Shown piece by piece: positions 14,491 through 28,029 of a stretch of 64,000 nucleotides of DNA. Under the pieces are notes generated by a model. That model was not told where the DNA came from and did no database searches. It saw only the letters and a list, made by a program, of their open reading frames with translations. The DNA lies in contig CAUYLG010022133.1 in assembly GCA_963573385.1 (NCBI GenBank), forward strand, positions 43,448 to 107,447. Reading direction: 5' to 3'. The translations under genes were made by a program, and so were the position numbers. This stretch comes from Cacajao melanocephalus (taxonomy: Eukaryota; Chordata; Mammalia; Primates; Pitheciidae). Every line of letters begins with the position of its first letter. The first letter of the stretch is position 1.

Positions 14491-15416
14491 GTTACAAACA
14501 TCATCTGTCATATAATAAGTGATATCCTATAGTTAGCTGCACTTAAGTCTGTTTCTTCCTATTAGATTGCCCTGCGGCAAGAGTGAGAACAGTGCAAGAC
14601 TTATCTCCATGTCCCTCATAATTGACCAGGGTTCACCAGATATCCATCAGGTTCTGCCAACACCAGCCTGATGTTTTATAATTATTCTGTGCAGGTTTGT
14701 GGGGAGGTTAGAAGATAAAGAAGTTGGCTTTCCTCCAGGTTTTTCCTGCTTCCACTCACATAAAATTTCCATTGGATTATATGAAATGCTAAATATAAAG
14801 CTTCTGGCAAAGATGATCCAAAAACCAATGCTAAACATGTTGGTTTTGCCCATGTCCAAACATAGAATAGTCTCACAAAGCATTTTGTCCCTCAAACAAA
14901 CAAAAAAGAAACTACGCAAGAAATATGAAAATATGCATCTGTAGACAGAGCACTGGCAAAGGAGTACACGAGCCTAAAGACTTAACAATCTTGGCATATT
15001 CTCCAGTAGAATTAAACAGTATGCACAATTGCAGTCTTAGGGAAATGACCTGCTTGGTGTAAGAAATTGAGAATTGTATGATAGTTTTCTAAAATAAAAC
15101 TGAACAGTGGTAGGTATTCTAGAAAAGCGATATACTTTTTGAGAAACAAAATTTCCTTTTCTTTTCGATCTGGCTTATCTAGTTAATGCGCTGGCTTTTA
15201 TGTCTTAAAAGTCCTCATTAATGCTATATCATAATCATAAATACACCATCTGCTCACTTCTTTCAGAGGGAAATGTGTTCATTGTGTTTGGAACATTGCT
15301 TATTGGTGCACACTCATGTCAGGTGGATGTGAAGGCCGAGGGGGTGGGGAAGTTGAAGGCAGAGCAAAGTTCCCTGTAAACACCTATGTCCTAAGTGTTG
15401 AATAAAAGGGGTGGTT

Positions 15417-15711
15417 GGCTGGGCGTGGTGGAGCACGCCTGTAATCTCAGCACTTTGGGAGGCCAAGGTAGGTGGATCACGTGGTCAGGAGTTTGAAACC
15501 ATCCTGGCTAACACGGGGAAACCCCATCTCTACTAAAAATACAAAAAATTAGCTGAACATGGTGGCACGTGCCTGTAATCCCAGCTACTCAGGAGGCTGA
15601 GGCAGGGGAATCAATTGAAGCCAGGAGGTGGAGGTTGCAGTGAGCTGAGATCATGCCACTGCACTGCAGCCTGGATGACAGAGCAAGACTCCATCTCAAA
15701 AAAAAAAAAAA
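15417..15711 (+). mobile_element. Alu, full dimer with pure poly(A)
   Basis: GGCTGGGCGTGGTGGAGCAC through both arms to a pure A tail. The flanks AAAAGGGGTGGT (before) and AAAAGGGTGGT (after) form a TSD with one slipped G. Relatively well preserved (S/Y type). Confidence 0.96.
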
Positions 15712-16486
15712 GGGTGGTAAAGACAGCTAGTATTACTTCACTCCTGTCTGCTTAATTATGAAAGAAGTTGTTGGTAGGTAAAACTTGCAGAGAAAAGTCA
15801 CCAATAAATTTGGAAAACACAAAAATTGCAGAGATTTTTAAATGTAAATATATACATTATGCAACATTTAGAAGAGAATTCATATTGTTTCACATATTTT
15901 CCTTGGCATATTTGCAGACAAGCGGCAGAGTATTTGTTTTTAAGATGATTTTAGGATGGCTATCTATTGTGAATCCCTATTCCTTGCTTTGCTTTACAGT
16001 CTTTGCTCTCTATTTTCTCTTTCCAGGATAAGTGTATTTAGTTTGGCTTCAATAATGGAAACATTTCTCATTGCAGAGATGGTGTGTGTGTATTTTGATA
16101 TAACATTTTCTCTTCCAAGCAAATATTTGGGCTATTACAGTTATATTAAATGAACCTTTTGCTGAAATAAAGTTCTCTGTAGTATGTTTTTGCCAGTGCT
16201 CATGTAGGTTTTAAGAAAGAGTTGCCATCAAAAAGTCTCTCATTACTTATTCTTTAAGATAAATTTATAAGATACTTATGTCGTTGTTTTACTTCTTTCT
16301 TCTCTATTTTCTTTCCACTGGTAGACCACAGAAATGGCCATATGAAAATATGAAATGCTTTTCAGAACATTTACTGATAATGATCCTAATCAACTTTCAT
16401 TAAAGAGGGGTCAAAGGGAAGGAAAAATCAGTACCCAAGGATGCAAAAATCTACATCACCATGTGTGCCCTTCTGACTTAGAGACC

Positions 16487-16503
16487 GGGGGCGGGGGAGG
16501 GGG
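16487..16503 (+). repeat. G5-C-G5-A-G5 tract
   Basis: Three runs of five G with single-base spacers inside AT-rich intron. A classical four-tract G-quadruplex needs one more run, so only an irregular or intermolecular structure is possible. Confidence 0.7.
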
Positions 16504-18575
16504 AAGTGAAGCCATTGCCGTCTCCTTCTAACTGCAGTGGCAGAGATAAAATCGTTTGCAAAATTTCTCTCTCTTGCTTTCTCTCTTGTTCTTTCTCGCC
16601 CCCTCCTTCATAATTTTGAGACCCTTGGGCAGAGAGAAAGCAGAAATTATTATTTCCAGGGATATAGTTGCTGTTATGAGTCTTTTAACTGGGATGTTCC
16701 CATCTGAGGAAAGGAATTTCTTCCAAGTACCTTGGCTTTTCAGTTACTTAAGTTCAGTTTGTTCTGGACGCCACCTTTCAGCATCTGTGGGACTCCACCA
16801 CCAGGCAAACACAGCTCTTCTTTCCTCACCAACAGTAATGATCGCAGTGGTGATGACTTCAGGGAAGGTGTATAAACTGCATATAGGAGCTTATGTCACA
16901 TATTAGCTTTTACCAAAAGCTTTTACCAAAACCAGCACCCCTCAAGAGAATCATCAAACAAGGTCCTAGATGATTTTATGTAGCTATTTCCAAAATCAAA
17001 GTTTTATCACAGTACCAAGATTTTCTTCCTTTGGAATTAAAGAATGGCATTCCTTTTTGGAAGACGGTTTGAAAAGAAAATTTTTCAGCATTTTGTGAGC
17101 AGTGGCGGGCATGCTCAGGCAAATTCATTACATTCCGGAGAGTAAGCGCGAGGCACACAACTTATTTGGGGATGTAGCTTTGTTTTAATTGCACTGTATT
17201 ATGGGAACATTTCATACAGTACTAAATACAGTTGTTTGCATTTTGGAGTTGGTGATTTCTTCATGTTTCAAAGCTGCGAGAGTAAATGGCCTTGTCTGTC
17301 TTTGTGCGCAGTCTTTGTGCGCAAGCCCAAAGCTCTAGACAGACTTACACTAGGAAAGTGCAACAGTTTCTCAAAACAGTCAATACGCAGCACAGAGCTG
17401 GTATGACTCAGCTACATTACCAGAGTGCTCTCGGTAGAAAGATGACTTCTTTGAAGATGTCATCTTTCAGCCTTGCCCTGTTTTTTATTATGCAGGATTG
17501 ATCCTGCCTTTCTTAACATGGAAGGAGTACATTTTGTCATTGCTTTTACTTTCTCACGGCCATGTCACAACTTAAACCACTCTGCATTGAGACAGCTTTC
17601 TTACACATGAGCTCCAGTTTCTTCCTTCCCCCCGTCCGTGGCCACATTCATGTGTTTTGACTCCTCTGTGGCCCTGGCCTTGTGGCCTGTGGCTTCCTTT
17701 GAATGTGTTCCCCCGATACACCTGTCATAACCCTGTGCTGGCACGCGGGTACTGCTCCCTGAGATGACCTTAGGTGCCACCGACCAATATTATCTGGGAA
17801 AGGAAGACATCATTAGTAACTAGGTTTGCCAGTCTGGTTGTAATCCCAGGAAAACAGAAAGAGATGAATACAGTGGATGAGGGAGCAGACTGCTGATCCC
17901 ATTAAGCTGGATTCAGGGAAGCCACAAAACAGAGGCTCCAGTTCTCCATTCCTGACATTGTCGGCCCGGCTGCCCAGCATCCTGGGCAAATATGCCTCCT
18001 CTCGCAGAACTGGGGGCCTTGCTGACAATTTAGGGAAATTTGGCAGGTCTAAATGCATCTTCACAGGACTGCTCATAAATCATGGGCCTGCTTTATAAAA
18101 TGTGCTTTTGCTCAGTGACAGGGCTTACTCTGATTGGAAGTCAAGATTCTTCAGAGATTACAGGCTGTCAAGTCTCTTGTTAACTGGATAGAAGCCTTGG
18201 GGGGATTTGTTTTGTTTTGTTTGCACTGCTAGATCTCCAAAGAATGAGGATTAAATAAATTTTCAAGCTCTGAGAATTGTCCCCTTATGACTCCTCTGCC
18301 ATTCCTACCCCCTTCATAGATGATTCAGCGTGAAAGAATCTGGAAGCAAATGTGCTCAGCACTGAGACCAGTGCCACTTTCTTGTTGAAGAGTGCCATAT
18401 TCTCAGGGGCTCCTACTTCCCCAAGAACAATGTCATAATTGTGAGCTAGATAGTATTCTGCACAAACAAAAATACACTGATAGATCTCCAAAATAACGTC
18501 AAAGTAAAATATTCAATATAAGGGAATTATTGAGAACTCTTCAGAAACAAACTCCTCATTTGTACATGGCTCAGA

Positions 18576-18923
18576 CAGGTCAAGCATCCCTTCTTTAAAT
18601 GCAGGGGACCAGCAATGTTTTGGATTTCAGATTTTTGGGGGGAGATTTTAGAATACTTGCATATACATAATAAGATATCTTGGGGATGAGACCCCCCCCA
18701 AGTCTAAAGACAAACTTCATTTGTATTTCATATATAACTTATAGCCTGAAGGTAAGTTTATACAACATTTTAAATAATGTACATGAAACAAAGTTTATTT
18801 ACCTTAAACCATCAGAAAGCAAAGGTGTAGAATTTTCTACTGTGACATTCATGTCAGTGCTCAAAATGTTTTGGATTTTTGGATTTCAGATTTTGAATTT
18901 TCAGAGTAGGGATGCCCAGCCTG
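18576..18923. mobile_element. Tigger/mariner-like MITE with terminal inverted repeats
   Basis: Left end CAGGTCAAGCATCCCT and right end AGGGATGCCCAGCCTG are imperfect inverted repeats. The interior has paired TTTTGGATTTCAGATTTT motifs near both ends and the AAGATATCTTGGGGATG and TATAGCCTGAAGGTAA phrases of a common primate DNA transposon. The right flank begins TA, as expected for this superfamily. Non-autonomous, no transposase. Confidence 0.7.
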
Positions 18924-19709
18924 TAGTAGGCGCTTGTTAATGGTTTATTGAGTCAGTGAGTAAATTATTGCATCGAACTGGAGTACTGTTAATTAATGGC
19001 TGTTAGAATAATGTATGTATTCCCTAACTTCCCATTTCAGTATTTTTTCTACTACACTTTGTAAATACATCCTTCCCTTAAGCAGTTCTATAGAATAGGT
19101 ATAAATGCATGTACAATTACACAGGAAGCCTCAATATACCACTAAGTATATACACATACACAATATAATGTAAAAATTGTGACCTCAAATATATTCTAAA
19201 CCTGATTCATCTGAAACACATGTATACAGATGAAACAATTTGTAATAGCTTTGATGAGTTAGTGTTCCATATTTTTCTTGAAAATTTTCCGTAAGGGAAG
19301 CAAGAACTGAACTATAATGAAGGTGCACCATACTCTGCCTATCAAACTATTTAATCAGAACATCTCCTTAATGGAGTTGCTTATCTGTGAACATCCTGCT
19401 TCCTTATTCATTTCTATAGACGGATTTCTTATTTTGAAGGGGTGGGAAAGACAAATAAGTATCCCTCTGGGCTGAGACTGATCCAGAGAACTGAGAATGA
19501 AGACCGAGTCAAGAATTGTCTCTGCCAACAGCCTAGATTGGTGACCAAGGTTTGGGCTTAATCTATTCCAAGTATTTCTAAATTTGTTATATCATTATTT
19601 TTATTTTTAGAGCCACACATCAATAAAAAAAATTGTTTCAACTGTCTTTGCATGCACACACACATTTCCAAATATCCCCAGGGAAGCAGTGTGTAGTAGT
19701 CTTCAGTTT

Positions 19710-19732
19710 AAAAAAAAAAAAAAAAAAAAAAA
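19710..19732. repeat. A23 homopolymer
   Basis: An uninterrupted run of 23 A between TTCAGTTT and TGAAACTT; no recognisable SINE body upstream. Confidence 0.9.
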
Positions 19733-20165
19733 TGAAACTTTACTTGAATTCTAACTTTAAAATTAGATTTGCAGTTTTAGAGTGCTAACATACTTTTAAG
19801 GTAGAAATGAACTTTCTGACACTAAAGTGACTACAATTCTGTATGTGTTGAAATGTGTTTCTACTATTTCTAGTGAAATGATGGGTAGTAATAAACTATC
19901 CTATGATTGTGCAGCAGGCTTGAATGGCAGCCTCAGGTATCCCTAACTGGCTGAGTTACTAAATCAAATTAGGTAATGAAAGAAAACGTAAGCACAAAAG
20001 TGGAAAGAGGCTCCCCAAATTTTGTTTTTATTCAAATGATGCTACAAAACAAATTTCTCTCTTTAGCCAAAGAATAGTTCTTAGGCATTTATTACTCTAT
20101 AAGCCATTGGAATGGAATGTATCACCCCTGAATTATTTATTATAAACTGTAGAGGAGTTTAGACA

Positions 20166-20330
20166 ACTGTGCTGTCCAAGCAGGTGGCCACTAGTCACAT
20201 GTGGCTGTTTAAATTAATTAAAATTAAGTGTGTACTAAAGTTCCTCAGCTGATTAGCCACATTTCAAGCTGTCAGTTGGCCCATGTGTTCAGTGGCGCCA
20301 TATTGACCAGTACAGATTTAGAACATTCTC
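20166..20330. mobile_element. hAT-like MITE
   Basis: Left part CTGTGCTGTCCAAGCAGGTG with GGCCACTAGTCACATGTGGC, a central TTAAATTAATTAAAATTAAG, then TAGCCACATTTCAAG and a right end CATATTGACCAGTACAG that inversely mirrors the left end. Matches a common short hAT-type element; exact name not assigned. Confidence 0.6.
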
Positions 20331-21119
20331 TACAGTGTAGAAGGCACTGCTGGTAACTCACCAGGGTAGCTGGTGCTCCTGAGAACACTCTCTAGTTGAT
20401 GGTGGCTTTTTATGGATTCAGGAGGCCTTTTTGGAATTGCATTTTAGTACATCGTGGACAATACTACTTATTATCTTAAACAGTATATAACATTTTATTT
20501 TTATTTTTTCTCATGCCAAAATGATTTGCACAATTTCACAAGAGCCTCTAATATCTAAAAGACTTTCTAACTGGTTGCTGTAGCTTGTCAAAATGTCTAC
20601 AGCTCATGCGGCAGTTCTCAAAACTTCTACAGATTTGGGATCCACTTAGAAAACGTAGCAGACAGTCCTAATCAGCACTTAATACTCCTGAGACTAGATG
20701 TGCCGACAAGTGACAAGAAAAAGAAAATATCTGTAAAAAGTATTAAAATTTTCACAGGATACATTTTGTTCTAATATTTAGATATTAGAATGAATACTGA
20801 CAATATTATTCTCATTTACATTGGTATGCTTTAGTTAGTATTTACTAAAAACTATGCTACTTGGTAATGGCATCATTAGTGTACTCTAAGGTTGTTTTAT
20901 TAATGAGACATATCCAAGATATAACAAAATTTTTTTGTTTTGTTGTAAACAGGGAGCAGAGAGTGCTCCTGAGACCTTAGAGAAAGGGTTCTTTCTTCTC
21001 ATTTTGTTCCTGTGGGAAGGGTTTTCAGAAATTTTTGTCAGATGCTTTTCCATCACTTGCCAGCTGTGTTCTGCATGGCTGAGTGTTACTCAGGCCCCGG
21101 TTGATAGGGAACCCCAGCA

Positions 21120-21560
21120 GAGCTTCAGAAGAAAAATTTCTGCAGCTTAGCAGTAATTCTCAGAGCAGCAGCATCTGCCTGCTCTAGGAGATTGTTAGAA
21201 CTGCAGACTCTGGGGCCCACTCCAGACCCTCCAAATCCAAGTGTCTTCTAGAGCAGTGTTGGCAAACTTTGACCAGCACCATAATCACCTGGGGGAGTGC
21301 TTGTTAAAATCTGGATCCCTTGGCCCCTCCCCCAGAGTTAAGGTGGGGTATGATTCTGATTGCTCTGACTGGTCTAGAATGTTTTTTTAATGCTGAGAAC
21401 ATGTTCCACACTGATGCTGCAGCTGCGGGAACAGGAGCCTCCCTTTGAAAACCACTGCTCTAGTAGCAGCTGGGACTCATATTTGGTTGCAAGGTAAAAT
21501 CACCTGCTGAGCTTCCAAAAACATCTGATAGATGGGTCTCACCTTTAGGGATACTGAATT
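21120..21560. mobile_element. Cluster of MER5-like (hAT-Charlie) fragments
   Basis: Three adjacent pieces share the MER5 theme. The clearest (21253-21465) reads AGCAGTGTTGGCAAACTTTG, ATCACCTGGGGGAGTGCTTG, CCCTCCCCCAGAGTTAAGG, then AAAACCACTGCTCTAG as its other end. Before it (about 21140-21250) and after it (about 21475-21560) are shorter, more diverged pieces with similar CACCTGCTGAGCTTC and TGGGGCCCACTCC phrases. Confidence 0.6.
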
Positions 21561-21594
21561 AAATGGCAATGGTAAGTCATGAGTATTGAGATTC

Positions 21595-21627
21595 TTTTTT
21601 TTTTTTAAAAAAAAATAAAAAAAAAAA
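21595..21627. repeat. T12-A9-T-A11 inverted homopolymer
   Basis: Twelve T directly followed by nine A, one T and eleven A: a self-complementary tract able to form a perfect short hairpin. Confidence 0.9.
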
Positions 21628-21867
21628 GCTCCCCTGGAGATTATAATATACAGCTAGATTCGAGAAGCCCAGTCTATTTAACATATGTTTCATACTTGGA
21701 GCTGCCCACTGGGAGAGAAGCAAAATTGCATCAAAGCCGCCCCTCAGTGACTCTGGATGAAGCTGGCCTGTTTCTCTGGGGTTCAGAGTAAGCACACCCA
21801 CATCTGCAGTGTTCGTCCCCCATCCTCCACACATAAGACCCTCATAGCCTTGAGACTAACTTTAAGA

Positions 21868-21965
21868 ACCATTCCACAAGTATTCCTGGTATCTCTGCCC
21901 TGTTCTAGTTGCTGGAGACACATCACTGAACAAACTCATGGAGCTTACATTTTACTTTCACTCTA
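21868..21965 (-). mobile_element. LINE-2 3'-end fragment
   Basis: CCCTGTTCTAGTTGCTGGAG, ACACATCACTGAACAAACTC and ATGGAGCTTACATTTTAC match the antisense L2 3' region in order. Confidence 0.65.
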
Positions 21966-23125
21966 AACGTTAAAATAATTGCTTTATGGATTGCATGTGT
22001 TTGTGTGTATCTGAGAATATTTAAAATATGTACACCATACATAAATACATATGCATACACATACATACACACTGCATAGAGAATGTCTCTCACCAAAGTG
22101 TTTACCTCCTATGCCAGGCTGCTCCTAATAGAAGATTTCAATATTGCTCAATTAACTCCCTCAGCTCTGCACGTGAACTTGACATCCCAGATAAAATTTG
22201 GAATGGCTGTGTATGTGCAGATGAAAGTCCCCAGTCTTATTTGCCAATTGCTATTCCAAAACGGGTGGAGAGGCATGATTGAAACTTTCAATGGCTAGCA
22301 TCTGTTCAGTCTTCTCTTCCTTCCCTTCATCTCTCCCGAGTCCTCCTCCCCACCCACTCCTACCCCTCATTTCAAAACCCTCCTTCCCAGCTTCTCTCCA
22401 ACTCAGTGTACAATCCTACCCCATTTTCACACCGGTAAGCTCCCCCGGGAAAGCCTGGAAGATCTGAGACCTCCTGCCCAGAAATGGTTGACAATGTAGT
22501 GTTTTCATTCGAATGCAAATTTGCCTCTGGACCAGATTCAAGGAAAGTGCTTTCCCCTCCAACTGTCTCTCCAGCTCCTCCCCAGCCCTTGTTGTCTTTT
22601 GTGTTCTTGTAAATAAATGAGAGGCGACTGGCTTTCAATTTGAAGACACAGCTGCAGGGGGTTCTTAAAGGGAGCTAGAGAGAGAGAAAGATGCTGAAAG
22701 ACTGGGAGCTCAGTGTTAAAATCTAGAAAAGGGAGGCTTTTTTTCCTGTTCTCATTTCCAATTGCTCTGATTCCTCTAGAATTTTTTTTTTAATGCTGAA
22801 AAGACCAAGCGAATTCATTCTGACTTAATATTTTTCCCTCCGTTTAACTTTTCTTTGGCCAAAAAGAAGAATCCACGCGACAATAGCGGCAGAATTAACT
22901 GTAAGAAGTATGTTTATTCTTGATGTTCTCCAGATAAGTATGGAACTGGACTATTGTAGGAGGTAGAAAGTGTATCCAATGAAATGACCTGAGGCAAGGG
23001 TGGGGAGTGGGGAGCGAAGAAGATTTACTGCTCGAATTTCTCATTAAAACTAACAGATCGTGATCGCGTCCAGGGAGATCATGATTACCCTGTCGGGGGG
23101 ACTTTAAAAATCTTTAGGTGACTAA

Positions 23126-24286
<1,161 letters not shown>

Positions 24287-26009
24287 TGAAAGTAAGACAC
24301 ATTTAGGAAAACATCCCATAGACCTGTTGATGGTATCCAGAAAAAAAGCCAAACAAGTAACAGTTGCAGTATGGACAGGGTCACCTGTAGGTTGTCTGTG
24401 TTTTATTGTGGTAAAAGGAAGAGATTTTCCCAAATTAGACATTCAGTTTGCATAGTTTTCAATAGTAGTGGGAAAAGAACCAATAATGAATTGCCTTGAA
24501 TTATGACTCTTTTGTTTTGGCTTGCATTTATTTAGCTTACATTTATTTTGCTTGCATCTCTGCTAAATTAGTCAGTGGGAAAACTAAAGGACTCTCCTGT
24601 ACCTGTCATTGGATGTACTTGTGTCCGAACACTTGGGACAGTCAGCAATGATGAAGTCTCTTGAATTTGTACCTGCTTTATTACAGGGAGGGAGGGGCTG
24701 GGCTGAGGGGAGAGAAACCTGCTTTCCTCTGCCAATTTAGAGGAGGTGACATTTCTGTGGTCGTTATGCCCGTCAGCAACCAGGCTGAGCTGGTGCTTCT
24801 CTGCTGTTAGCACCATATGCTCAGCTTAAACAAGACACCATGATTGAAAGACTAATGTTTCGTCTTCTGAAACACCTGACAACTAACCCGAATTTATTGT
24901 GGATTTTTTCCCTTATAGAAGTATTTGGTAATTGTGTCACTCTAGTAACAGATGCTGCGCTCATATGTTTCCTTTCTTGACACAAATAGATGACTGTGAA
25001 GATAAACAGGATAAAAAAGGAACTTGTTGCATGCATGAGGCAGGTGGCCAAGGGCTTCTTTAATTCAGCACAGTAATTGTCAGTGTGAACTGGCCTGGCC
25101 TAACAGGATGCAGGCTGGGGTGCCGCTGCCTGCAAAATTATGCTAGCTACGTTTACTGAAATGAAAATACTCTCACTCACTGCTTCTCTCTCAAATAGAA
25201 TTTTTGAGGTAGACAATCATTAGTGCCAACCCAATGTGAGTACCAAGATCTCTATTCTGTAGGGACTCAGGAGTAGCGATCTGCTTGGAAGAGCAGGCGA
25301 GTAAACATGTACTGAAACTTCATGCATATGATTTTGTAAAATAAGTTACCAGATCATGTCCAGAAGCGGGAGATGGGAGGAGTTCTTACCAGACTCCATG
25401 ACGCCCTTAGCCACGCCCACCACTGCAGAGAAGAGGAAACTGATGCACTGGAAGTCCAGGTGGCCTTCTAGAGGCCATTTCGTTTCTTACACGTACCTCA
25501 TGAAAACAATCACCAGTCTTAGCTTCCAGTTCTTTCTCCCACGGGTGATATGTGTAGACTTTTGGATGTTCTACTCTATCATTTCAGTAGAAATGGAGAG
25601 TGTGGCCACGTGGCTGCAGATACCTGTGGAGAGGTTAGGGGAGTGTAAATGGAGCAGAATAGAGCCAACAGCTCCTTCTGTCATTGTCAAGAAGGGGCTG
25701 TAAAAGTACTTTGTAAAAATAGCTTATGTTGCCCTTGGGTTGCTCAGGGAAGGTGTAAGGGACAAGCTTGATGCTTCTGAGAGATTAGGAGTATTGGAAC
25801 TCTGAGACCCCCATGTCTGATTTTGTGTGCTTGGTAGCATTCGAGGCATTGTGAAACTGGGAGCTACTTGGTTTGCTAGTTGAAAGAGTACAGTTAGGTC
25901 AATATGGCAAAACAGCTTTTGGAATTTCAGGATTGTGATTTTGGAGATTTGTCACTGATGACCAGGAAGGGTGGATACAGGATAGGTGGTGGCTTTCACT
26001 AATTCATCA

Positions 26010-26321
26010 TTCTTTCTCTCTCTCTCTATATATATATTTAAAGACAGAGTATCACTCTGTTGCCCAGGCTGGAGTGCAGTGGTGCGATCTCAGCTCACTG
26101 ACACCTCCACTTTCTGGATTCAAGTGATTTTCCTGCCTCACTCTCTTGAGTAGCTGGGATTACAGGCACCCTGCCCCCACACCTGGCTAAGTTTTGTATG
26201 TTTTGTAGAGACGGTTTCACCATGTTGGCCAGGCTGGTCTCAAACTCCTGGCCTCAAGTGATCTGCTCACCTCAGCCTCCCAAAGTGCTGGGATTACAGG
26301 CCTTAGCCACCGCACCTGGCC
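26010..26321 (-). mobile_element. Alu, full dimer, with (TC)n(TA)n at its tail side
   Basis: Reverse orientation: AAGACAGAGTATCACTCTGT through both arms to CACCGCACCTGGCC at 26321. The usual poly(T) is replaced by a TC- then TA-rich tract at about 26010-26038, fitting an old tail turned into a microsatellite. Confidence 0.93.
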
Positions 26322-26486
26322 ACCTTCTATAATTACTTTTAAGTACCTTTTATGTACTGCCACTGACTTAGATCTCAGGGATAAAATACCAGCCAAAATC
26401 CCTGGCCTTGTTTCAAATGAGGAAGATAGAAAATCATCAAAATACTTTTGATAGATGGCCAGGAAAGTGACTTTTTAATGTATAAT

Positions 26487-26628
26487 TTGCAACTTTTATT
26501 TTAGATTCAAGGGTACCTCTGTGGGTTTGTGAGCTGGGTATATTGCATGATGCTGAGGTTTGGGGTACAGTTGATCCTGTCACCCAGGTACTTAGCATAG
26601 TACCCAATAGTTTGCTTTTAGATTCCAG
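26487..26628 (-). mobile_element. L1 3' end fragment (3' UTR)
   Basis: TTTATTTTAGATTCAAGGG, TATTGCATGATGCTGAGGTT, GTCACCCAGGTACTTAGCAT and AGTACCCAATAGTTTG are the reverse complement of a primate L1 3' UTR. Confidence 0.85.
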
Positions 26629-26689
26629 TGGTGCCATTAGTTAGTACACAGTACTTACACAGAAGGTAACTTTGAATCTGTCCTGAAGT

Positions 26690-27415
26690 AGGTGAGTGAG
26701 CTAGCCCTACGGCCATCTGGGCAGAAGGTATTCTAAACAGAAGGAACAGCAAGTTCAAGGGCTTGGAAATGGGGGTATGTCTGATATGTTTGCTGAATAG
26801 CAAGGAGATCATGGGGGCTAATCAGAGAGAACAAGGGCAAACACGTGACTTGAGGTCAGCAGTGTGGGAGTAGACGGCCAGGTCAGAGAGGCCTTACAGG
26901 TCTTGTGGAGAACTTGATGCTGGCTTTGATAAACCCATGGGCACCACTGAGGATTTGAGCAGAGGAGTAATGCATTCTGATGTAGTTTGTAGCAGGGTCA
27001 CTTAGGCTGCTATTTGGAGAATAGGCTGTCAAGATCAAAGGCAGAAGCAAGAATGTCAGTTGAGAGGTGATTACAGTAATTTAAGCAAGAGGTGATTATT
27101 GTTTGGGTCAAGATGGTAGCATTGGAGGTTATGGAAGACAATGTATTAGAGTTCTGGATGTATATATAAGCTATAGCCACTGAGATTTTCTCATGCACTA
27201 GGTGGTGATGGTAAGAGAAAGAGAACTCGAGATACCACCCACCCAGCAACCAGAAGAATGGAGTCACCATCGATTGAGATGGAGTGGGCTGCAGGGGGAC
27301 CAGGTGGTCTGAGAATAGTTCTGGTAAATGCTAAGATCTTCATTTGGCATAGGTGATATCTGTCAGAATCAAAGGGCACATAGCCAATAGAAAGTTGGAT
27401 ATATGGACGTTAGGG
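26690..27415 (-). mobile_element. LINE-2 fragment with reverse-transcriptase C-terminal relic
   Basis: An unusually long readable L2 piece. On the minus strand at 27010-27270 the peptide ILTQTIITSCLNYCNHLSTD aligns in pattern with the conserved segment just after the catalytic core of L2/CR1-clade reverse transcriptases, followed by DILASAFDLDSLFSK. Towards 26690 the typical phrases GGAACAGCAAGTTCAAGGGC and CAGGTCAGAGAGGCCTTACA are seen. The catalytic YADD block is beyond the fragment. Only a remnant; no intact frame. Confidence 0.8.
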
Positions 27416-27554
27416 TTTTTTCAAGTTTTTCTTGTTTCGCAAGAAAACATTTCCAGAAATTAGAAGTTGTATCTGAGGGTTTCAGGTCACTGATTATAGT
27501 GGGCATGTGGTAAGGAAACACACATTCACAGTTTGCACTTCTGATGGCCAAGAC

Positions 27555-27603
27555 TTAGAATGTCTGACCAGAAATTTCAGAGTTCTGACTCTCTGGGAAA
27601 ACA
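27555..27603 (+). repeat. 49-bp direct repeat, copy 1
   Basis: Contains GTCTGACCAGAAATTTCAG followed by AGTTCTGACTCTCTGGGAAA. Agrees with 28365-28413 at 46 of 49 positions; similarity stops sharply after AAAACA. Confidence 0.9.
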
Positions 27604-27818
27604 CCACAATTCAGATTCAACCTAAAGAGTGTAACTTCTCACATGTTAAGTCATCACAACCCAAAGATCCCCGGATAGTTTTTAAAATTTATTTTCTTTT
27701 ATTAAAAAAAAACAGTTGTATCTGCTTTTATCATATAGAGCTACTTGAGTGGAAACCCAGCTCTGCCTTGGTGGAGCTCTCTAAGGCTGGGAGGCTCGTG
27801 GTTCACCAGCTTGAAATT

Positions 27819-27862
27819 ATTCCCTGATAAAAGGGATCATATTCCCTGATAAAAGGGATTGT
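27819..27862 (+). repeat. 22-bp tandem duplication
   Basis: Two adjacent units, each beginning ATTCCCTGATAAAAGGGAT; 20 of 22 positions agree. Within each unit CCCT and AGGG pair as a small inverted repeat. Confidence 0.92.
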
Positions 27863-28029
27863 ATCTATTCATGTACTTTTGCACATAAATAAGGTAACAC
27901 AGGTAAAGTACTAGCATGTTTTCTGGCACGACAGAAGTTAACTCATATTATTTGTTAATACCTACCATAGTACCTTAAGTGTGTAAGGAAGAAGTCATCC
28001 ACCTTTGCTTCAGACACAGAGCAGGCTTA

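Noticed and set aside
14055..14504. 149-codon open frame, minus strand
   Set aside because: Overlaps a LINE-2 relic and has no recognisable domain, promoter or splice context.
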